DNA from: Martinezella tropici
Lineage (GTDB): Bacteria; Pseudomonadota; Alphaproteobacteria; Rhizobiales; Rhizobiaceae
Length of the DNA: 64,000 bases
Direction of reading: 5' to 3'
Assembly: GCA_000799755.1 (NCBI GenBank)
Contig: JUHI01000012.1
Span: 62,001-126,000 of the forward strand
A program made the translations under genes and the position numbers. Positions 10,861 to 19,512 of this stretch are shown piece after piece (positions within the stretch are counted from its first letter, which is position 1; each line of letters opens with the position of its first letter). The notes under the pieces were generated by a model that saw only the letters and a list, made by a program, of their open reading frames with translations, did no database searches and was not told the DNA's origin.

Positions 10861-10880
10861 TATGGGCTAACTGATTGAAA

Positions 10881-11345
10881 TCAGGCCGCTTGTGCCAGCT
10901 GGTCCGCGATGACCGTATCGAGATTGAGGAAACAGACCATGGTCTTTTCCAGCGCCACGATGCCGCGGCAGAAGGCGCGCTGGGCTTCGGGGATGATTTC
11001 CGGGGCCGGCTGCAGATCTTCGCTTTTGATCGACATCATATCCGACACCTGCTCGACCAGCAGCCCGACCAGCTTGCCGGCGATATCGGTGACGATGATT
11101 GCCGAGCGCTCGGAAGGTTCCGTCATCTTCATGCCGAGGCGGCAGGCCATGTCGATGACCGGGATCACCGCGCCGCGCAGGTTGATGAGGCCGAGAACGT
11201 AAGGCGGTGTGTGCGGCATCGGCGTCACGGGCGCCCAGCCGCGGATTTCGCGGATGGCCATGATGTCGATGCAGAATTCCTGATCGCCGAGGTGAAAGGA
11301 GACGATTTCCAGATAGGCGCCCGATTGCTTGATGGCGTTCGTCAT
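10881..11345 (-). CDS. cheW: Chemotaxis coupling protein CheW
   Basis: CheW links chemoreceptors to the kinase CheA at the inner membrane. The 154-residue protein has the CheW fold with VSFHLGDQEFCIDIMAIREI near the N terminus. PYVLGLINLRGAVIPVIDM is the core motif, and VGLLVEQVSDMM follows in the second subdomain. I chose the ATG at 11345, because GGAAG lies nine bases upstream and the product then has the usual CheW length. The frame stays open to an ATG at 11480, which would add 45 Ala/Pro-rich residues and also has AAGG just before it. No other chemotaxis gene is nearby, so this is an isolated coupling-protein gene. Confidence 0.92.
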   Translation of the reverse strand: MTNAIKQSGAYLEIVSFHLGDQEFCIDIMAIREIRGWAPVTPMPHTPPYVLGLINLRGAVIPVIDMACRLGMKMTEPSERSAIIVTDIAGKLVGLLVEQVSDMMSIKSEDLQPAPEIIPEAQRAFCRGIVALEKTMVCFLNLDTVIADQLAQAA

Positions 11346-11799
11346 GTTCGAGAACTTCCCGTTTGGCATCGCCGCAAGCGACGCTCGCGATTGAAAAGAG
11401 AGATCGGCTGGAGCGGCTTGGGCAGCGGCAGCGTCCGGAGCTTCGGCGAAAGACGTGCCTGGCATTCCGGCGGGCGTCATGCCCTTCTGGGATATAGAGG
11501 TTTGCCGCGCTTTCGGGCGGCGGGCGAAATGGAATTCGACCTTTGCTGCAGATGTTGGCGCGGACTGGTTAGGATTGGTTTAACATGATTGCAGATTTTG
11601 CCCCGGGGAAGCGGAGAGGCGCCGAAAAGCGGGGCGATTTCGGCTCGAAGCCTCCCGAACCCCATGCTGCGACGATTTCGGCTACTTCTGAACATCTTCT
11701 TGAATTGCGTCCTCCACTTCCAGCGGTTACATCGGCTAGGAGGTCGATCGCGTACCGCTTTGTGGGCGCGATCATCCATATTGGTGAGGAATGGCATCC
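11346..11799. other. cheW / SCO divergent intergenic region
   Basis: This 454-base region lies between divergent cheW and the SCO-family gene. Its first 135 bases are an open in-frame extension of cheW with codon use that could be coding. The remainder has several short frames on both strands, none with good ribosome sites. GGTGAGGA at 11783-11790 is the ribosome site for the SCO gene. I see no clear terminator or operator. Confidence 0.45.
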
Positions 11800-12402
11800 A
11801 TGAGAAGCGTGCGGATTGCAATTTGGGTGGTCGTGTTGATCGTGGCCGGAATATTGGGCTGGTTCAGTTTTGGAGGCGGCAAGTCGCCTGAAGTGGCGGC
11901 ATCCGGACCCTATGGCGTGCCCTTTACCCTCGTTTCGCAGAGCGGCCAGCCGATCAGCGATCAGGCATTTCGCGGTAAGCCGTCGGCCGTTTTCTTCGGC
12001 TATACGCATTGCCCCGATGTCTGCCCGACGACGCTGTTCGAGCTGAACGCATGGTTGCAAAAAGTCGATCCCGATGGCACCAAGCTCAATGCCTATTTCG
12101 TGACCGTCGATCCCGAGCGCGATACGCCGGGTATCATGGACCAATATGTCTCCAACGTCTCGAAGCGTATTACGGGCATTTCCGGCGACCCCGCCAAGGT
12201 GATGGATATGGTCAAGGGGTTCCGCGTCTATGCGAAGAAGGTGCCCGTGGATGACAAGCAGCCCAATGGCGACTACACGATGGATCACACCGCTTCCGTT
12301 TTCCTGCTGGATTCTGCCGGCCGGTTTGCCGGAACAATCGCTTATGAAGAGGACCCGGATGTGGCGGTGAAGAAGCTGGAGAATCTGGTCAAGAAGGGAT
12401 AG
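11800..12402 (+). CDS. SCO1/SenC-family copper chaperone
   Basis: SCO proteins are membrane-anchored, thioredoxin-like copper chaperones that help build the CuA site of cytochrome oxidase. This 200-residue product has one N-terminal membrane segment (about residues 5-24). The copper-binding CPDVC has C71 and C75, and the distal histidine is H163 in TMDHTASVFLLD. VDPERDTP is another family landmark. Another ATG lies nine bases upstream, but GGTGAGGA is better placed for the ATG at 11800. The next gene starts six bases after the stop, so they form an operon, though the flavin enzyme has no obvious link to oxidase assembly. Confidence 0.92.
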   Translation: MRSVRIAIWVVVLIVAGILGWFSFGGGKSPEVAASGPYGVPFTLVSQSGQPISDQAFRGKPSAVFFGYTHCPDVCPTTLFELNAWLQKVDPDGTKLNAYFVTVDPERDTPGIMDQYVSNVSKRITGISGDPAKVMDMVKGFRVYAKKVPVDDKQPNGDYTMDHTASVFLLDSAGRFAGTIAYEEDPDVAVKKLENLVKKG

Positions 12403-12408
12403 GCCCGC

Positions 12409-13557
12409 ATGGGCGAGGGGATTGGCGGAGAGGGAAAGTCCAGATCCATTCTGATCGCAGGGGCGGGGCCGGTCGGTCTTGTCGCCGCTCTCGAGCTTGC
12501 CCGCCACGGTTTTGCACCGCGCATCGTGGATGACGGCGCCGGCCCAACGCCCATGGAGGAGAGCCGCGCTCTTGGTGTCAACGCCCGCACGCTGACGCTG
12601 TTGTCTCCTTCCGGCGTTGCCGAGCGCATTGTCGCGGCCGCGCAGCCGATCGAGCAATTTCGTGTCCGATCGACGGAGAAAACCCTCATCCAGCTGGATA
12701 CTCGGCAAGTGCGCGGCCGCTTCAGCGCGCTTCGTGCCTTGGCTCAGGGCAGTACCGAGCGACTGCTGATCGCCGCGCTTTCGGCCTATAACATCGTGCC
12801 GGAATGGCAGACTACGGTTGTCGTTGATGCCATATCTGATTTTCAGAGACCGGAAGTCACGCTGCACCGCGCCGACGGCACATCGGAAAGGGTGCGGCCG
12901 GACATACTGATCGGCGCCGATGGAGCCCATTCGGTCATTCGCAAGGCGCTCGGCGCCGGTTTCCCGGGCGAGGCGCTGGAGGCTTACTTCTATCTTGCCG
13001 ATTTCCGCTATGCAGATCCCGTCGACACCCGTTACGGCGAGGTATCGCTATTCGACCCGGGTATGGTCGCGCGCCTGCCGGTGGCGGCCGACATCATCCG
13101 CTATATCTCGACGCTTGAGGATTTCGAGAACCGCATCGTGCATCCGGCGGCGGTTGCGGAAAAGACTTGGACCTCGCAGTTTCGCATCAACTTTCGTCAT
13201 GTCGAGCCGATGGCCAAGGGGAATGTCTTCCTCGCCGGCGATGCCGCGCATATCCATTCGCCGGCCGGCGCGCGGGGTATGAACCTCGGCATCGAAGATG
13301 CCTGCTGGCTGGCCTGGCTCATTGCGGAAGGCCGCGAACAGGAGTATTCGGCCTTGAGAATTCCCGCCGTGAAGCAGGTATTGAAAGAGACCTACGGCCT
13401 GACGCGACTGGTGACCATGCAAAATCCGCTGGCGACTGCCGCGCGCAATCTGTTTGCGCCGCTATTCCTCCGCTTCGGGCCGGCTCGCCGGGCATTGCTG
13501 CAGAATATCGCCGGCTATGACACGGCAAGACCGCCCTGGATCGACTGGGCCGAATAA
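12409..13557 (+). CDS. FAD-dependent aromatic-type monooxygenase
   Basis: The 382-residue product belongs to the PheA/TfdB/UbiH class of flavin monooxygenases. The Rossmann motif LIAGAGPVGLVAALELARHG sits near residue 16 and ends in a D for the FAD ribose. DILIGADGAHSVIRKALG is the second conserved motif, and GDAAHIHSPAGARGMNLGIED, with D278, binds the pyrophosphate. These enzymes use NAD(P)H and O2 to hydroxylate aromatic or polycyclic substrates; the substrate here is unknown. It starts six bases after the SCO gene. prmA starts 20 bases after its stop, so all three may share one transcript. Confidence 0.88.
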   Translation: MGEGIGGEGKSRSILIAGAGPVGLVAALELARHGFAPRIVDDGAGPTPMEESRALGVNARTLTLLSPSGVAERIVAAAQPIEQFRVRSTEKTLIQLDTRQVRGRFSALRALAQGSTERLLIAALSAYNIVPEWQTTVVVDAISDFQRPEVTLHRADGTSERVRPDILIGADGAHSVIRKALGAGFPGEALEAYFYLADFRYADPVDTRYGEVSLFDPGMVARLPVAADIIRYISTLEDFENRIVHPAAVAEKTWTSQFRINFRHVEPMAKGNVFLAGDAAHIHSPAGARGMNLGIEDACWLAWLIAEGREQEYSALRIPAVKQVLKETYGLTRLVTMQNPLATAARNLFAPLFLRFGPARRALLQNIAGYDTARPPWIDWAE

Positions 13558-13577
13558 GAACGAGAAAGAGCGACGAG

Positions 13578-14456
13578 TTGAGTGAAATCCGCCTCTATGT
13601 GACGACGACCGAGAAGAAGGCCGGGCAGATCCTTGATCTGATGACGCCTGTGTTCGAGGACGAGGAGCTTCCGATCGCGACGACTGAGATCGACGAGAAG
13701 AACGATATCTGGGAAGCTTCGATCTATCTGTATGCGGCTGACGAAGATGAGGTCCGCGATCGTTTCGAGAGGCTTTTAAAGCCCACATTCGCCGAACTTG
13801 CCGTTCAAAAGGAAGTGCTGCCTGACATCGACTGGATCGCCAAGTCGCTTGAAGGGCTGAAGCCGGTGCGCGCCGGCCGCTTCCTCGTTCACGGCTCGCA
13901 CGACCGCGACAAGGTCGGCCCGAGCGATATCGCCATCGAGATCGAAGCCGGGCAGGCCTTCGGCACCGGTCATCACGGGACGACGGCCGGTTGCCTCGAG
14001 ACGATCGAGAAGGTTGTTGCCAGCCGACGGGTGCGCAATGCGCTCGATCTCGGCACCGGTAGCGGTGTACTGGCGATTGCGGTGCGCAAGTTGCGAAATA
14101 TTCCGGTTCTGGCGACCGATATCGATCCGATCGCGGTCCGTGTTGCCCGCGATAACGTCCGCAGCAACGGCATCGCTTCAGGCGTCGCTTTGGAGACGGC
14201 GCCGGGCTTTCATTCGACGGCCTTCTCCCGTCACGGGCCATTCGACCTGATCATCGCCAATATTCTGGCGCGCCCGCTGATCAAGATGGCGCCGCAGCTG
14301 GTTGCACACCTGGCGCCGGGCGGTTCGGTCATTCTTTCGGGTATTCTGGCCGAGCAGCGCTGGAAAGTTCTGGCCGCCTATAATGGCGCGAAGCTGCGGC
14401 ATGTGCGCACCATCTGGCGCAATGGCTGGGTCACCATCCATCTCGACCGTCCTTGA
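13578..14456 (+). CDS. prmA: Ribosomal protein L11 methyltransferase PrmA
   Basis: PrmA methylates several amino groups of ribosomal protein L11 using S-adenosylmethionine. The 292-residue product has an N-terminal substrate-recognition domain. Then come GQAFGTGHHGTT, the SAM-binding DLGTGSGVLAIA starting at D157, TDIDPIAV, and NILARPL, the catalytic-loop motif. The only start that gives the conserved MSEIRLY N terminus is a TTG at 13578, with the purine-rich GAGAAAGAGCGACGAG in front. It is downstream of the flavin monooxygenase by 20 bases. Confidence 0.93.
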   Translation: MSEIRLYVTTTEKKAGQILDLMTPVFEDEELPIATTEIDEKNDIWEASIYLYAADEDEVRDRFERLLKPTFAELAVQKEVLPDIDWIAKSLEGLKPVRAGRFLVHGSHDRDKVGPSDIAIEIEAGQAFGTGHHGTTAGCLETIEKVVASRRVRNALDLGTGSGVLAIAVRKLRNIPVLATDIDPIAVRVARDNVRSNGIASGVALETAPGFHSTAFSRHGPFDLIIANILARPLIKMAPQLVAHLAPGGSVILSGILAEQRWKVLAAYNGAKLRHVRTIWRNGWVTIHLDRP

Positions 14457-14621
14457 AGTCCTTCACCAGGTAGTGCGGGGAGAATGTCGCTTGGCGCAAT
14501 CGAGCAGAGTAAGATTGCGGCAGGAGGGCTTCTCCGAACCAGCGGCACTTGCGTAGCATGCCGTCCTTTGCTCCTAACCCTCTGTCCTGTGGGCGAGGGA
14601 ACTTTGCGCTGTGGCTGAAAA

Positions 14622-14650
14622 CAAAAAAGGCGGTGCCGAAGCACCGCCTT
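14622..14650 (-). terminator. Rho-independent terminator of the small minus-strand gene
   Basis: On the minus strand AAGGCGGTGC and GCACCGCCTT (14627-14636 and 14641-14650) form a perfect ten-base stem with a TTCG tetraloop, followed by a run of six T. A second hairpin, AGATCGGC with GCCGATCT at 14652-14671, stands just before it in the same transcript. Confidence 0.9.
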
Positions 14651-14789
14651 GAGATCGGCTTTCGCCGATCTTGCCCGCGAGCGTGTGTGGAGGAGTGCTC
14701 AAGCGGGCTCTAAGCGTTCTGATCGCGATCCGTGAGGGAGGAGGAGAATCGGACTGCGATGGAGTTAGAACGCGTAGATCGTAAACTTG

Positions 14790-14930
14790 TTAGCGGCGAT
14801 CGCCGCGGCTGGCGCCGATTGCCTTTGCGGTTTCGACTTCGAGCTGACGAAGCGAACCGACGGAGTGGCGTACGGTGCGACGCTCGCCAGCCAGCGCCGG
14901 GCTAACATATGCGGAGCGAGAGATAGGCAT
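14790..14930 (-). CDS. Small 46-residue protein of unknown function
   Basis: A 46-codon frame on the minus strand begins MPISRSAYVSPALAG and ends GASRGDRR. I do not recognise it. AAGGA stands nine bases before the ATG. Codon third positions are mostly C or G, as in neighbouring genes, and a strong terminator ends the same strand 140 bases later, so a transcript unit is well supported. The protein is basic (eight Arg, one Lys, three His), with no membrane segment and no cysteine. The middle helix-forming stretch SLRQLEVETAKAIG suggests a small folded or partner-binding protein. The 140-base untranslated tail with two hairpins could itself act as a small RNA. Confidence 0.7.
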   Translation of the reverse strand: MPISRSAYVSPALAGERRTVRHSVGSLRQLEVETAKAIGASRGDRR

Positions 14931-15273
14931 TGTCTTTAGTCCTTAGTTTGAGCTGGTTCTTCGTGAACCCCGTTTGATGCGCTGGATATAACGATTCGAT
15001 CTTCGGTTTGGCAGGGGGGAGGCTTCATGGGAGCTATGCGTGAAGTGCATATTGCGTGCCGTGAAGATGTCATATTTGGGCGGCGATGCTCATGAAATGG
15101 GCGGATTCGTTAACGGCTGAAGACGGGAAGGGGCGCTCCCGGAGGAGCTGATATCGCAGTCACCACGCATTACATGGCGATGATCGAAAATCACGTCGCA
15201 CTTCGTGCCGTCATGCTCTAACATACTGGCACCATTCGGTTTCACGGATTCTCCACCAGTCTTGGATCAGCTC
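14931..15273. other. Divergent region between the small gene and aminopeptidase P
   Basis: This 343-base region separates two divergent genes. On the minus strand GTTATATCC near 14984-14992 could be a -10 element for the 46-codon gene, and GGTTC/GAACC near 14954-14968 forms a small hairpin in its leader. On the plus strand nothing matches a promoter well. No other gene is visible. Confidence 0.4.
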
Positions 15274-17109
15274 ATGTTTCAGTCTTTCGATGTCACTTCC
15301 ACCCCGCAATTCGGCCGTGAACGCGTGGCTGGCTTGCGGGCGGCCTTCGGCGATCTCGGCATTGACGGCTTCCTCGTGCCGCGTGCCGACGAGTACCAGG
15401 GCGAGTATGTGCCCAAATGCTCGGAGCGTCTCGCGTGGCTGACCGGCTTCACTGGATCAGCGGGTGTTGCGCTTGTGACACACTCCCAGGCCGTGGTGTT
15501 CGTCGATGGCCGTTATGTGACGCAGCTTGCCGAGCAGGTGGATCGTGGCGTCTTCACCGGCGGTGACCTTGTGAACGAGCCGCCGCATGTCTGGCTGCCG
15601 CGCCATGCGAAAGAGGGCTTCCGGCTCGGCATCGATCCCTGGCTGCATACGGGCGCCGAAGTGCGCCGGCTGGAAAAGGCTCTGGCCGAGATCGATGGCA
15701 AGCTCGTCTTTCTTCCGCACAATCCGCTCGACAAGCTATGGACGGACCGGCCGTCTGAACCGCTGGGCAATGTTATCATTCAGGACATCGCTCAGGCGGG
15801 CATTCTGGCCAAGGACAAGCTTGCGGCGATTGCGAACGGCCTCAAGGAGAAGAATCTAAAGGCGGTGCTGATTACCGATCCGTCTTCGGTTGCCTGGATC
15901 TTCAATATCCGCGGCAGCGATGTGCCGCACACGCCGCACCCGCTGGCCCGCGCCATCATCCATGCGGAAGGTGCCGCCGAGCTCTTCCTCGACAAGCGCA
16001 AGACCAAGGTTGAGGCGGAAGCCTATCTCGCGCAGATCTGCAAGCAGCTGCCGCCATCCGAACTCGTCAAGCGGCTGGGAGCAGCTGCCGCAAATGGTGG
16101 GCGCATCCTGGTCGATCCGGATCTTGCCTCCTATGCCTTGACCGACATTATCCGCCAGCAGGGTGGGGAGGTCATCGAGGGGAATGATCCCGCCAAGCTG
16201 GCGCGCGCCTGCAAGAATGCCGCCGAAATCAATGGCTCTGCCGCCGCCCATCTGCAGGATGGCGCCGCCATGGTCGAATTCCTCTATTGGCTGGAGACGA
16301 GCAAGCCGGGAACGGTAACGGAAATCGCTGCGGCGAAGCGGCTGGAGGCATGCCGCGCCCGCGTCGGCGAAAGCATGCAGAATCCGCTGAAGGACATCTC
16401 CTTCGACACGATCTCCGGTGCCGGCGAGCACGCGGCCATCATGCACTATCGCGTGACCACGGAGAGCGACCGGCTGATCCAGGCGGGCGAGCTGTTTCTG
16501 ATCGATTCAGGCGCGCAATATATCAACGGCACGACGGATATCACCCGCACCGTCGGCATCGGCGCCGTCTCCGAAGAACACAAGCGCCTGTTCACGCTCG
16601 TCCTGAAGGGAATGATTGCCATCAGCACGGCACGTTTCCCGAAGGGGACGCGCGGCTGTGATCTCGATCCGTTGGCGCGCATCGCGCTCTGGAAGGCGGG
16701 CGTCGATTTCGCCCATGGTACGGGGCACGGCGTCGGCTCCTATCTCTCCGTCCATGAAGGGCCGCAGCGTATCGCCCGGCTTGCGGTGCAGGAGCTGCTT
16801 CCCGGCATGATCCTTTCCAACGAGCCCGGCTATTATCGTCCGGGTCATTTCGGCATCCGCATCGAGAACCTCATCTATATTCGCGACCCGGAGGAGATCG
16901 AGGGCGGCGATATGCCGATGCTGGGCTTCGAGACTTTGACCTTCTGCCCGATTGATCGCAGCCTGGTCCTCGTGGAATTGCTGACGCATGAGGAGTTGCA
17001 TTGGCTCAACGAATATCATGTGCGGACGCGCGAGGCTCTGATGCCGCTGATCCATGACCGCGACATCCGGGCATGGCTGGAAAATGCCACGCTCGCGCTC
17101 AGCCATTGA
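15274..17109 (+). CDS. Xaa-Pro aminopeptidase (aminopeptidase P, M24B family)
   Basis: Aminopeptidase P removes an N-terminal residue that precedes proline, using two metal ions. The 611-residue product has two creatinase-like N-terminal domains and a C-terminal pita-bread domain. The five metal ligands are visible as D411 and D422 (FLIDSGAQY and TTDITRT), H485 (GTGHGVG), E517 (SNEPGYY) and E531 (IRIENL). I chose the ATG at 15274, which gives an N terminus starting MFQSFDV; a longer open frame lacks a ribosome site. The three-domain length matches the large cytosolic aminopeptidase P. It stands alone, ended by a perfect hairpin shared with azlD. Confidence 0.92.
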   Translation: MFQSFDVTSTPQFGRERVAGLRAAFGDLGIDGFLVPRADEYQGEYVPKCSERLAWLTGFTGSAGVALVTHSQAVVFVDGRYVTQLAEQVDRGVFTGGDLVNEPPHVWLPRHAKEGFRLGIDPWLHTGAEVRRLEKALAEIDGKLVFLPHNPLDKLWTDRPSEPLGNVIIQDIAQAGILAKDKLAAIANGLKEKNLKAVLITDPSSVAWIFNIRGSDVPHTPHPLARAIIHAEGAAELFLDKRKTKVEAEAYLAQICKQLPPSELVKRLGAAAANGGRILVDPDLASYALTDIIRQQGGEVIEGNDPAKLARACKNAAEINGSAAAHLQDGAAMVEFLYWLETSKPGTVTEIAAAKRLEACRARVGESMQNPLKDISFDTISGAGEHAAIMHYRVTTESDRLIQAGELFLIDSGAQYINGTTDITRTVGIGAVSEEHKRLFTLVLKGMIAISTARFPKGTRGCDLDPLARIALWKAGVDFAHGTGHGVGSYLSVHEGPQRIARLAVQELLPGMILSNEPGYYRPGHFGIRIENLIYIRDPEEIEGGDMPMLGFETLTFCPIDRSLVLVELLTHEELHWLNEYHVRTREALMPLIHDRDIRAWLENATLALSH

Positions 17110-17117
17110 GATATGCG

Positions 17118-17154
17118 GACCTCATCCCGTTTCGAAGACGGGATGAGGTCTTTT
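17118..17154. terminator. Hairpin terminator after aminopeptidase P
   Basis: GACCTCATCCCGT at 17118-17130 pairs perfectly with ACGGGATGAGGTC at 17138-17150, followed by TTTT. It lies between two convergent stops (17109 and 17161) and can serve both. Confidence 0.85.
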
Positions 17155-17160
17155 AATGCC

Positions 17161-17472
17161 TCAAGCGCCTATGGAACGGCGCCATGCCATGACGACGATC
17201 CACCCGGCGACCAGCATATAGGTCGAGGGATAGCGCAGGCCGACCAAGAGGGCAGCAAGCATGGCCACCCTGGTATCCCAGCCGCCGATGAAGAAGGCGG
17301 GTGCGACGAGGGTTGTGAGGACTGCGGCGGGCACGGCGTTCAGCGCTGCTTCGACGCGCGGCGGAATGCGGGTCATCTTGACGATGAGAATGTAGCCGCC
17401 GATGCGCGTCAGAAAAGTTACCACGGCGGCGGCTGCAATCAGCATGACCATATGCGGATCGAAATCGAACAT
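17161..17472 (-). CDS. azlD: Branched-chain amino acid exporter small subunit AzlD
   Basis: AzlD-type proteins are the small partners of AzlC in the LIV-E exporter family, which moves branched-chain amino acids or their analogues out of the cell. This 103-residue product has four hydrophobic segments and the family phrase FLTRIGGYILI near residue 20, with LNAVPAAVLTTLVAP in the middle. It starts two bases after the azlC stop, so the pair is translated from one message. Confidence 0.87.
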   Translation of the reverse strand: MFDFDPHMVMLIAAAAVVTFLTRIGGYILIVKMTRIPPRVEAALNAVPAAVLTTLVAPAFFIGGWDTRVAMLAALLVGLRYPSTYMLVAGWIVVMAWRRSIGA

Positions 17473-17474
17473 GG

Positions 17475-18197
17475 TCAGACCTCGTGGTTTTCGTGCGCGA
17501 TATCAGGTTTGCGGTTCGCTTTCACCGGCGGCAATATCGCTGCAAGAGCGACGCCGGCGAGCGCGCCGATGCTGACATGCCAGGGCGAACCGACATAACG
17601 ATACGCGATGGCCGATGCCACGGCGCTGGCCGCCACGACAGGTAGGAAATTATCGCGCGTGCGAAAGCCCATGACGATGCCGAGGAAATAGATCGGCAGG
17701 AGGATATCGAGGCCGATGGCTTTCGGATCGCCGATCAGGCTGCCGAGCAGGCCGCCGATCAGGCTGATCACCACCCAGGGAATATAGACCATTGCGGCAA
17801 AGCCCATATACCAGGCGAAGGTGACGGACCTGCCGCTCTCATGGCGCTTGATCGTTTCGGCAAATTGCGGATCGACCAGCAGGAAGAAGGTAAAGAACTT
17901 CTCCACCACCGAAAAATGCCTGATGTAGCGCGCGATCGCAGCCGAATAGAGTACGTGCCGGAAGTTCACCGCCAGAATCGACAGTACGATGAGCCAAGCC
18001 TGGACGTTGTGGCCGAAGAGATCGAGCCCGACCATCTGGCTGGCGCCGGCATAGACGGTGCCGCTCATCAGGGTGAGTTCGCCGAGCGACATGCCCTGAT
18101 CGCGCGCCAGCGCGCCGAAGAGGGCACCGAAAGGCGCTGCAGCCAGGCCGACGGGAATGCCGCCCTTCAGGCCCTCGAGAAATTCCGCGCGACTCAT
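17475..18197 (-). CDS. azlC: Branched-chain amino acid exporter large subunit AzlC
   Basis: The 240-residue product has the AzlC pattern. GIPVGLAAAPFGALFGALARDQGM lies near the N terminus, followed by TLMSGTVYAGASQM and then NFRHVLYSAAIARY. Several membrane segments follow, including a final one that ends in a polar tail. It forms the exporter with AzlD. I chose the ATG at 18197 with AAGGA upstream. The frame is open for 40 more codons to a TTG, but that part looks non-coding. No amino-acid-responsive regulator lies next to it. Confidence 0.86.
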   Translation of the reverse strand: MSRAEFLEGLKGGIPVGLAAAPFGALFGALARDQGMSLGELTLMSGTVYAGASQMVGLDLFGHNVQAWLIVLSILAVNFRHVLYSAAIARYIRHFSVVEKFFTFFLLVDPQFAETIKRHESGRSVTFAWYMGFAAMVYIPWVVISLIGGLLGSLIGDPKAIGLDILLPIYFLGIVMGFRTRDNFLPVVAASAVASAIAYRYVGSPWHVSIGALAGVALAAILPPVKANRKPDIAHENHEV

Positions 18198-18430
18198 GGT
18201 CCGCTCTGTCCTTCGTGGAAAATCCGGCTTTGTCCCGGATACCTTGTCGAGGCGCGGATCATGCGTGGAAAACAACGATGGTTGCACCCCTTGCGCATTT
18301 GCTGCCGCGCTGTTCAATGGCGGGAGGTGTAAGCCGTGCCCGTGGAACCAGCAATTGAATTTCCTTGATGGGTCAATTGATTTCCTTGATCCAGGTATGG
18401 GAGACGCTTGCGAAATGGGAGGTGGAGAAG

Positions 18431-18682
18431 ATGAAGAAGATTACCTTTGCCAAGGAGGAGAAGGCGGCCATGGTCGCTCGCCTCCAGCGCTATTTCTCCG
18501 AAGAGCTCGACCAGACGCTCGGCACTTTGCCCGCTGAATTCCTGCTCGATTTCTTCACCGCCGAGATCGGACCCTACTACTACAATCAGGGCCTGCGCGA
18601 TGCTCATGCCGCATTGGTGAGCAAAATGGAGGATTTCGGAGAGGCGATCTATCTCTTGGAGAAGGAGCCCACCAAGGACTGA
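18431..18682 (+). CDS. DUF2164-family protein
   Basis: This 83-residue protein fits the DUF2164 family: KITFAKEEKAAMVARLQRYFSEELD, then LPAEFLLDFFTAEIGPYYYNQGLRDAHAAL. The family is small, soluble and of unknown function. GGTGGAG stands just before the ATG at 18431. It is divergent from azlC and convergent with panB, whose stop is eight bases beyond its own. Confidence 0.78.
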   Translation: MKKITFAKEEKAAMVARLQRYFSEELDQTLGTLPAEFLLDFFTAEIGPYYYNQGLRDAHAALVSKMEDFGEAIYLLEKEPTKD

Positions 18683-18689
18683 TGGAGCC

Positions 18690-19511
18690 TCATTTCTTCG
18701 GCTGAAACGTGTGTTCCAGAGCCGGGAAGCTGCGAGCCCTTACCTCTTCGGCATAGGCTTCGGCCGCCTTCGAGACGATGGGTGCCAATTGCGCGAAATG
18801 CTTGACGAAGCGCGGCTTGAAATCGTTGAACAGGCCGAGCATGTCATCGGAAACAAGGATTTGCCCGTCGCAGGCAGCAGATGCGCCGATCCCGATGGTA
18901 GGAATGGCGACGGCGGCGGTGATCTCGCGGGCGAGCGGCTCGATCGTGCCTTCGATCACCATGGCGAAGGCGCCGGCGTCGGAAATCGCCCTGGCGTCGC
19001 GCCGGATCTTGTCGGCTTCCTTCTCTGAGCGACCAAGCGACCGGTAGCCGCCGGTCGTGTTCACCAACTGCGGCATCAGTCCGACATGGCCGAAGACCGG
19101 AATACCGCGGGAGGTGAGGAAGGAAACGGTTTCCGCCATTTCTTCGCCGCCTTCCAGTTTCACGCCGTCGCAGCCTGTTTCCTTCAGGATGCGGACGGCG
19201 TTGCGGAAGGCCTGTTCCTTCGATTCCTGATAGGAGCCGAAGGGGAGATCGACGATGACGCAGGCATGCTTCGCGCCGCGCATGACGGCCTGGCCATGGG
19301 CGATCATCATCTCCATCGTGACGCCGCCGGTCGTCTCCATGCCGTAGAGCACCATGCCGAGGGAATCACCGACCAGAAGCAGGTCGCAATGCGGATCGAG
19401 CAGGCGCGCAATCGGCGTCGTATAGGCCGTCAGGCTGACGATCGGGCGCGTGCCTTTCATCGTCTCGATGGCGGCGGGTGTCGTGCGCTTGGTATGTCCG
19501 ACGGTGCTCAT
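18690..19511 (-). CDS. panB: 3-methyl-2-oxobutanoate hydroxymethyltransferase PanB
   Basis: PanB adds a hydroxymethyl group from methylenetetrahydrofolate to 2-oxoisovalerate, the first step of pantothenate synthesis. The 273-residue product shows [13 protein letters not shown], the metal-binding [26 protein letters not shown] and [11 protein letters not shown], all typical. The ATG at 19511 follows AGGA and lies one base after the panC stop, so the two genes form a tight operon in the order panC-panB. Confidence 0.95.
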   Translation of the reverse strand: MSTVGHTKRTTPAAIETMKGTRPIVSLTAYTTPIARLLDPHCDLLLVGDSLGMVLYGMETTGGVTMEMMIAHGQAVMRGAKHACVIVDLPFGSYQESKEQAFRNAVRILKETGCDGVKLEGGEEMAETVSFLTSRGIPVFGHVGLMPQLVNTTGGYRSLGRSEKEADKIRRDARAISDAGAFAMVIEGTIEPLAREITAAVAIPTIGIGASAACDGQILVSDDMLGLFNDFKPRFVKHFAQLAPIVSKAAEAYAEEVRARSFPALEHTFQPKK

Positions 19512-19512
19512 C

